Assembly (NCBI RefSeq): GCF_013522705.1
Contig: NZ_JAAMRE010000022.1
Location: 43,624-107,623, forward strand
Reading direction: 5' to 3'
Length of the DNA stretch: 64,000 nucleotides
Source of the DNA: Pseudomonas lurida
Lineage (GTDB): Bacteria; Pseudomonadota; Gammaproteobacteria; Pseudomonadales; Pseudomonadaceae
The notes under the pieces were generated by a model. That model saw nothing but the letters and a program-made list of their open reading frames with translations, was not told the DNA's origin and did not search any database. The translations under genes were made by a program, and so were the position numbers. Shown piece after piece: positions 57,716 to 64,000 of the stretch; position 1 is the stretch's first letter, and each line of letters begins with the position of its first letter.

Positions 57716-58462
57716 ATGTCGCTTTTAAAGATTGCCTCCGTGGCCTGCATCGCATTGACCCTCGGTGCCTGCCAAAGCCTGTTTCAACCGAGCTATCGCA
57801 CCCCGCTGGAAGCCACCCGCGACGCCACCGAGCAGAGCAGGCCGGGCTGCGCCAGCGCCGACTGCCCGCTGGTGAACATCGACACCGTGCACTTTGCCAA
57901 GGAGCCCAAGCTGGACGCCTTGATCGAGCAGCGCCTGCTGGAGATGACCCGCACCGCCCCGAACGAGCCGCTGCCCTCGAGCCTGGAAACCTATCGCGAG
58001 CAGTTTCTGAAGACCGCCGCGCCACGCAACAGCATGTACTTGCAGGCCAAGGTACGCGAGCAGCATGACGGCTTGGTGATTATCGAGTTGTCCAGCTACC
58101 TGGATCAGGGCGCCACCCATGGCGAGCCCGGCCGCGCATTCATCAACTATTCGCGTCAACAGCAAAAGGCCCTGTCGCTGGCCGACATGCTGCTGCCGGG
58201 CAAGGAAGACGCCTTCTGGAAAGCCGCCCAGGTCGCCCACAACAGCTGGCTGATCAGCACACGCTTGAGCCTGGAACAGGAGTTCGTGAAAACCTACCCC
58301 TTCCAGAAAACCCCGAACGTGGCGCTGACCTACGGCGGCGTGATTCTCAAGTACCCCACCTCTACCATCGCGCCGTACGCCCTGGGCCACGTCGAGTTGC
58401 AGATCCCCTACTCGCGCCTGGATGGCATCCTCAAGCCTGAGCTGGTGCCTGCGCGCCGCTGA
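57716..58462 (+). CDS. DUF3298/RsiV-like lipoprotein
   Basis: 248 residues. Lipobox LGAC at residues 16-19 with Gln at +2, so outer membrane sorting is expected. The body has the DUF3298 features (YSRQQQKALSLADMLLPG and a C-terminal LGHVELQIPYS). The family is periplasmic and related to the lysozyme-binding RsiV domain; function here unknown. GAAGGA ribosome site. The gene faces cytX and overlaps its 3' end by 32 bases. Confidence 0.82.
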   Translation: MSLLKIASVACIALTLGACQSLFQPSYRTPLEATRDATEQSRPGCASADCPLVNIDTVHFAKEPKLDALIEQRLLEMTRTAPNEPLPSSLETYREQFLKTAAPRNSMYLQAKVREQHDGLVIIELSSYLDQGATHGEPGRAFINYSRQQQKALSLADMLLPGKEDAFWKAAQVAHNSWLISTRLSLEQEFVKTYPFQKTPNVALTYGGVILKYPTSTIAPYALGHVELQIPYSRLDGILKPELVPARR

Positions 58463-59720
58463 AAACGCGTGCGAAGATAAACTGCAGCACCCCTGCCAGC
58501 ATCAGCGCCGGCAGGGTCGCGCCGACATCCGGGTAGAGGCTGGCCAGCAGGTGATAAGTGGCGATCCCGCCTACCCAGGCCAGCAGCGCCGGCCAGCGCA
58601 CGTTGCCGGGTACGCCCTGGCCACGACGGCGCAGGATAAAGTGATCCACCAGCACCACGCCGAACAGCGGCGCGAACACCGAACCGATCAACAGCAGGAA
58701 GTTCTGGTACTGCGCCAGCGGTGCCAGGCAGGCGATCAGGGTACAGATCACGCCAATAGCCAATGCCAGGTGCTCGACTTTCATGCGCAGCAATATCCCG
58801 CTGGACACCGCCGCCGAGTGAATATCGGCGAAGGCGTTCTCCGACTCGTCCAACAGGATCAGCAACAGCGGAATTCCCAAGCCGGCGCCGGCCAATGCCA
58901 GCAGCAGTGCATTTACCTCACCACTCGGCGCAAACGCCAGGGTATAGGCCACGCCCAGGCTCATCAGCCAGAAATTACCGATAAAAAAGCCCAGTGCGGT
59001 GCCGCCGAATACGCTTTGGGCGCGTTTGCCGAAGCGCGAGTAATCGGCGATCAGCGGCAGCCAGGACAACGGCATGGCGATGGCGATATCGAACCCCACC
59101 GCAAAGGGCATCGACCCGTCGCCGGCCTGGGCCCAGAGTGCGCCGAGATCGGCCTTGGCGAACAGGTTCCAGGTCAGCCACAGGCAGGCCGCCAACAGCA
59201 ACCAGATGCCCCACTTGCGCAGGATCTGCCGCACGAACGTCAGTGGCCCGCTGACCGCCAGCAAGGTGGCCAAACCACCGAAAAACAGCGTCCACAACCA
59301 GGGGCTGGCCATCAAGCTGCCCGCGCTGAACGCCCGCGCGCCCAACAGGCTAGCGGCATCACGCATCACGATGATTTCGAACGCCCCCCAGCCGACCAAC
59401 TGCAGCAGGTTGAGCAGCGCCGGAAGGCCGGCACCCTTGGCACCGAGGCTGAGCTTGAGGGCGGCCATGGCGGACAGGCCGGTGTCGCTGCCGATTACGC
59501 CGACGGCAGCCAGCAACATCACGCCAACCAGGGTGCCGAGGAAAATCGCCAGCAGTGCACCGCACAAGCCCAGGCCGGGCGCGAGCAATGCGCCGGTCTG
59601 CAGGACCATCAGGCCGATGCCGAGAGAGAACCACAGGGAAAACAGGTCGCGGGCGCCAAATACTCTTTTGTCAGCAGGCACTGCGAGGTCGGGAGAATAG
59701 GTACTCGGTTGAATGCTCAA
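58431..59720 (-). CDS. cytX: CytX-type hydroxymethylpyrimidine/cytosine permease
   Basis: 429 residues with about 12 membrane segments, NCS1 family (FGARDLFSLWFSLGIGLMVL in part, then LIADYSRFGKRAQSVFGG). Its place directly downstream of thiC indicates CytX, the uptake system for the thiamine pyrimidine HMP. I place the start at a TTG (59720, peptide beginning with SIQPSTYSPDLAVPADKRVF) because the frame further upstream enters a REPIN. It probably shares the thiC riboswitch transcript. Confidence 0.85.
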   Translation of the reverse strand: MSIQPSTYSPDLAVPADKRVFGARDLFSLWFSLGIGLMVLQTGALLAPGLGLCGALLAIFLGTLVGVMLLAAVGVIGSDTGLSAMAALKLSLGAKGAGLPALLNLLQLVGWGAFEIIVMRDAASLLGARAFSAGSLMASPWLWTLFFGGLATLLAVSGPLTFVRQILRKWGIWLLLAACLWLTWNLFAKADLGALWAQAGDGSMPFAVGFDIAIAMPLSWLPLIADYSRFGKRAQSVFGGTALGFFIGNFWLMSLGVAYTLAFAPSGEVNALLLALAGAGLGIPLLLILLDESENAFADIHSAAVSSGILLRMKVEHLALAIGVICTLIACLAPLAQYQNFLLLIGSVFAPLFGVVLVDHFILRRRGQGVPGNVRWPALLAWVGGIATYHLLASLYPDVGATLPALMLAGVLQFIFARVFSGAQAPAQA

Positions 59721-59761
59721 GGTGGGTATCTCTTGGGGACTTTTTTGTTTGGGAGATTGCA

Positions 59762-59816
59762 ATCGGGGGCAAGCCCCCTCCCACATTCAGGTGAGGGAGG
59801 GAACTCGCCCCCGATG
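59762..59816. repeat. REPIN between thiC and cytX
   Basis: Inverted pair of REP palindromes: ATCGGGGGCAAGCCCCCTCC facing GAGGGAGGGAACTCGCCCCC, the second decayed in its loop. It lies inside the thiC-cytX transcript. Confidence 0.8.
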
Positions 59817-59844
59817 ACGGCGGTACAGACACCGCCGTCTGCGG

Positions 59845-61749
<1,905 letters not shown>

Positions 61750-61907
61750 CACGGGCTCTCCAACTCTCCAGGCGGTGGATGTTTGTCGGAGCGAACCTGT
61801 GACGGATGGACGCACTGGAACCAGTGCTGTGCTTGGCGCACGAGGGCTGCTTGATAAACGAACAGCATCCCGGACGAAGCACAAGAGGACTCGCCGGGTG
61901 ACGAGAA

Positions 61908-61999
61908 ATCTTGTTCCCTACGCAGGCGCTAACCTGATCAGGTTCAACGGGATCCGGTATTTACCGATCTCAGCCTTCCAACAAGGCACCCCGACAAGA
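61908..61999 (-). promoter_or_regulatory. TPP riboswitch (THI element)
   Basis: Minus-strand sequence CTTGTCGGGGTGCC, GGCTGAGA, CCGTTGAACCTGATCAGGTT and AGGGAACAAG: all the conserved parts of the thiamine pyrophosphate aptamer in order. The outer stem CTTGT/ACAAG closes it. It should repress thiC (and probably cytX) when TPP is high, probably by hiding the ribosome site since no T-run hairpin is seen. Confidence 0.96.
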
Positions 62000-62009
62000 A
62001 CGTCGCCAG

Positions 62010-62038
62010 TCTAGACCAGGGTGTGGGCAAATTGCCAA
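62010..62038 (-). promoter_or_regulatory. Candidate thiC promoter
   Basis: TTGGCA, 17 bases, TCTAGA on the minus strand. The -35 matches 5 of 6 positions but the -10 only 3 of 6. A start about 7 bases downstream would begin the transcript right at the riboswitch outer stem, which supports the call. Confidence 0.45.
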
Positions 62039-62197
62039 TGGCGCTGCATTCAGCGTGATGAATGGCGTGAATGCAGGATTGTTGCGCCGGGTCAGCACCA
62101 CTACACTCGGCTACTGCCTGAGGCTTGACGCTCTGAACCAGTCGCCGTAGCCTTGGCCATCGAATTATCACCATAATATTTATTCAGGGATCGCCTC

Positions 62198-63637
62198 ATG
62201 CTGCGCAAACTCTCACTGGCCTTTGCCGTGTCTTGTGCGACCAACGGAATGGTCTGGGCAGCTGAAGCGCCCTTGTCCGCCAGAACCGACCTGGTCAGCG
62301 TTTATCAGGAAGCGGTGGATAACAACGCCGACCTGGCTGCCGCCCGCGCCCAGTACGGCGCGCAGAAAGAGGTGGTGCCACAGGCCCGCGCCGGCTTGCT
62401 GCCGAACCTCTCGGGCGGTGCAGATATCAACAATGTGCGCACCCAGATCGACACCCCGGCCGCCACCGCCAACCGCGATGCCCACTCCTGGCGCGCCACC
62501 CTCAGCCAGCCGCTGTTCCGCGCCGATCGCTGGTTCCAGCTGCAGGCTGCCGAAGCCACCAATGAACAGGCGGCCCTGCAACTGTCGGCCACCGAACAGA
62601 ACATGATCCTGCAGAGCGCCGAGAACTATTTCGCCGTGCTGCGCGCCCAGGACAACCTGGCCTCGACCAAGGCCGAAGAGAACGCCTTCAAGCGCCAACT
62701 GGACCAGTCCAACGAACGCTTCGACGTGGGCCTGTCGGACAAGACCGACGTGCTGCAATCCCAGGCCAGCTACGACACCGCGCGGGCCAACCGAATCCTC
62801 GCGCAGCGCCAGGTGGAGGACGCATTTGAAGCGCTGATCACCCTGACCAACCGTCAGTACAACTCGATCCAGGGCATTGTCCACACGCTACCGGTGTTGC
62901 CGCCGCTGCCGAACGACGCCAAAGCCTGGGTCGAAACCGCCGGGCGCCAGAACCTCAACCTGCTGGCCAGCAACTATGCCGTCACCGCCGCCGAAGAAGT
63001 CCTCAAGCAGCGCAAGGCCGGCCACGCGCCGACCCTGGACGCGGTGGCGCAATATGAAAAAGGCGATAACGACGCCCTCGGTTTCAGCAACCCGAATGCC
63101 TTCGGCACGCCCTATCGCGGTGATGTGGAACAGCGCACCATCGGCCTGCGCCTGAATATCCCGATCTATAGCGGCGGCCTGACCAGCTCGCAGGTGCGCG
63201 AATCCTATTCGCGCCTGGGCCAGACCGAACAGCAACGCGAGGGCCTGCGCCGCCAGGTGGTGGAAAACACCCGCAACCTGCACCGTGCGGTAAACACCGA
63301 TGTTGAGCAGGTACAGGCACGCCGCCAGTCGATCATCTCTAACCAGAGCGCGGTGGAAGCTACGGAAATCGGCTATCAGGTGGGCACCCGCAACATCGTC
63401 GACGTGCTCGACGCCCAGCGCCAGCTCTATGCTTCGGTGCGTAACTACAACAACAGCCGCTACGACTACATTCTCGACAACCTGCGCTTGAAGCAGGCCG
63501 CGGGCACGCTGAACCCAGGGGATCTACAGGACCTGGCGCGCTACCTCAAGGCTGACTACAACCCGGACCGCGACTTCCTGCCACCCGACCTGGCCAAAGC
63601 CGCCGCCGAGCAGCTCAAGGCCCGCCCGAATAATTAA
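62198..63637 (+). CDS. TolC-family outer membrane channel
   Basis: 479 residues. Signal peptide (LSLAFAVSCATNGMVWA), then two outer-membrane efflux repeats with long helices (NNADLAAARAQYGAQKEVVP, GYQVGTRNIVDVLDAQRQLY). As the gene next to thiC in Pseudomonas it corresponds to the TolC/OpmH group, serving type I secretion and efflux. GGGAT-type ribosome site. The downstream side is interrupted by a REP and the IS110 element. Confidence 0.93.
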   Translation: MLRKLSLAFAVSCATNGMVWAAEAPLSARTDLVSVYQEAVDNNADLAAARAQYGAQKEVVPQARAGLLPNLSGGADINNVRTQIDTPAATANRDAHSWRATLSQPLFRADRWFQLQAAEATNEQAALQLSATEQNMILQSAENYFAVLRAQDNLASTKAEENAFKRQLDQSNERFDVGLSDKTDVLQSQASYDTARANRILAQRQVEDAFEALITLTNRQYNSIQGIVHTLPVLPPLPNDAKAWVETAGRQNLNLLASNYAVTAAEEVLKQRKAGHAPTLDAVAQYEKGDNDALGFSNPNAFGTPYRGDVEQRTIGLRLNIPIYSGGLTSSQVRESYSRLGQTEQQREGLRRQVVENTRNLHRAVNTDVEQVQARRQSIISNQSAVEATEIGYQVGTRNIVDVLDAQRQLYASVRNYNNSRYDYILDNLRLKQAAGTLNPGDLQDLARYLKADYNPDRDFLPPDLAKAAAEQLKARPNN

Positions 63638-63671
63638 TCACGCTGCTAAATCATGTGTGAGGGGCTTGATC

Positions 63672-63695
63672 ATGTGGGAGGGGGCTTGCCCCTAT
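63672..63695. repeat. REP palindrome at the IS110 boundary
   Basis: REP core GTGGGAGGGGGCTTGCCCC followed by TATGCCGG in place of the usual CCGATAG, as if cut near its 3' side. The IS110 element begins within a few tens of bases. Confidence 0.65.
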
Positions 63696-63699
63696 GCCG

Positions 63700-64000
63700 G
63701 TCAGTTAAGGAGGAACACTGTAACTGTGGTAATGGAATGGACGCCCCCTTCCTAACGGCATCTATGTGCCAAAGTTAAAGTGTTATCCACACTTAGCGGA
63801 AGGGAGCGTCCTCATGCAGATTACGACTGTTTCGGTTGACTTGGCAAAAGCCGTGTTTCAACTTCACGCGATCGATCAACAAGGAAAAACAGCGCTAAGG
63901 AAGCAGCTCAAACGTGAGCAGGTTGTCCCTTTTTTTGCCAACCTGGAGCCCTGCCTAGTGGGCATGGAGGCATGTGGCGGAGCCCACTATTGGGCAAGAA
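63700..64000 (+). mobile_element. IS110-family insertion sequence, left part
   Basis: The element starts somewhere between the REP and the transposase; the exact end cannot be fixed without the right end. GGACGCCCCCTTCC at 63739-63752 is repeated inverted (one mismatch) at 63798-63811, making a stem just upstream of the transposase start. The short 5' non-coding end (about 100 bases) fits the IS1111 branch of the family. The element continues past the window. Confidence 0.8.
63814..64000 (+). CDS. IS110-family transposase (N-terminal part)
   Basis: 62 complete codons before the window ends. The start MQITTVSVDLAKAVFQLHAI contains the first catalytic Asp of the DEDD domain, and GMEACGGAHYWAR supplies the Glu region. 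GGAAGGGAG lies upstream as ribosome site, although it is also one arm of the inverted repeat. In this family the transposase works with a structured bridge RNA from a non-coding end of the element; in the IS1111 branch it is expected after the gene, outside this window. Confidence 0.93.
   Translation, partial: MQITTVSVDLAKAVFQLHAIDQQGKTALRKQLKREQVVPFFANLEPCLVGMEACGGAHYWAR

Larger units (their letters stand above)
61750..62197. other. 448-base thiC/tolC intergenic region
   Basis: From thiC outward it holds about 158 bases of leader with no clear terminator hairpin, the TPP riboswitch (61908-61999), a candidate thiC promoter (62010-62038) and about 160 bases up to the divergent TolC-family gene. 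No open frame worth reporting. Confidence 0.7.

Overview
The window is a chromosomal segment of a Pseudomonas of the fluorescens group. Three things point there: a gene order that matches, gene after gene, the P. aeruginosa block rplI-dnaB ... thiC-tolC as I remember it; many short palindromes built on a GGGGGCTTGCCCCC core, typical of P. fluorescens REP/REPIN sequences; and uniformly GC-rich Pseudomonas-style codon use. Comparisons with PAO1 are from memory, not from a search.

Layout. 1-3484: end of a minus-strand operon, with the first codons of a circularly permuted ATP-grasp protein preceded by a large transglutaminase/DUF2126 protein. 3673-5051: a two-gene accessory unit (a hydrophobic-core protein and a four-helix membrane protein with overlapping start and stop). 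5259-7562: ygiQ (radical SAM). 7769-11701: a 1310-residue dermonecrotic-toxin-like protein whose C-terminus looks like a SET methyltransferase domain. 11704-18883: housekeeping on the minus strand (dnaB, rplI, a DUF2232 membrane protein, rpsR, rpsF, rlmB, rnr). 19045-19492: two tandem tRNA-Leu(CAG) units, each with its own promoter and terminator. 19604-22188: iron transporter genes fbpA-fbpB with no ATPase gene beside them. 22241-24175: a chemoreceptor. 24316-36583: the conserved minus-strand superoperon purA, hisZ, hflC, hflK, hflX, hfq, miaA, mutL, amiB, tsaE, nnrD, many with 1-nt start/stop overlaps. 36647-40180: queG, a TRIC-like membrane protein, orn, rsgA. 40247-42213: motB-motA behind a FliA-type promoter. 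42286-48523: an HDOD protein, a rhodanese, psd, serB and an AhpA-like membrane protein. 48653-57522: a PqiC-like lipoprotein, parC, a phytase-like esterase, parE, yqiA, cpdA, a DUF1249 protein and nudF. 57716-62038: a DUF3298 lipoprotein, then cytX and thiC behind a TPP riboswitch. 62198-63637: a TolC-family channel. From about 63700 to the end: the left end of an IS110-family insertion sequence lying against a REP palindrome.

Functionally the window is mostly core biology: replication and decatenation (dnaB, parC, parE), translation and tRNA/rRNA modification (rplI, rpsR, rpsF, rlmB, miaA, tsaE, queG, rsgA, two tRNAs), RNA turnover and sRNA control (rnr, orn, hfq), membrane quality control (hflK/C), thiamine synthesis and salvage (thiC, cytX), motility (motAB, chemoreceptor) and small-molecule repair or signalling (nnrD, nudF, cpdA). 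The accessory patches are the likely places for new biology: the SET-tailed toxin, the small pair at 3673-5051, and the IS110 element at the right edge.

Limits: identifications rest on reading motifs and recalled family features. No alignment, profile search or structure prediction was run. Residue positions are approximate unless a single residue is named.
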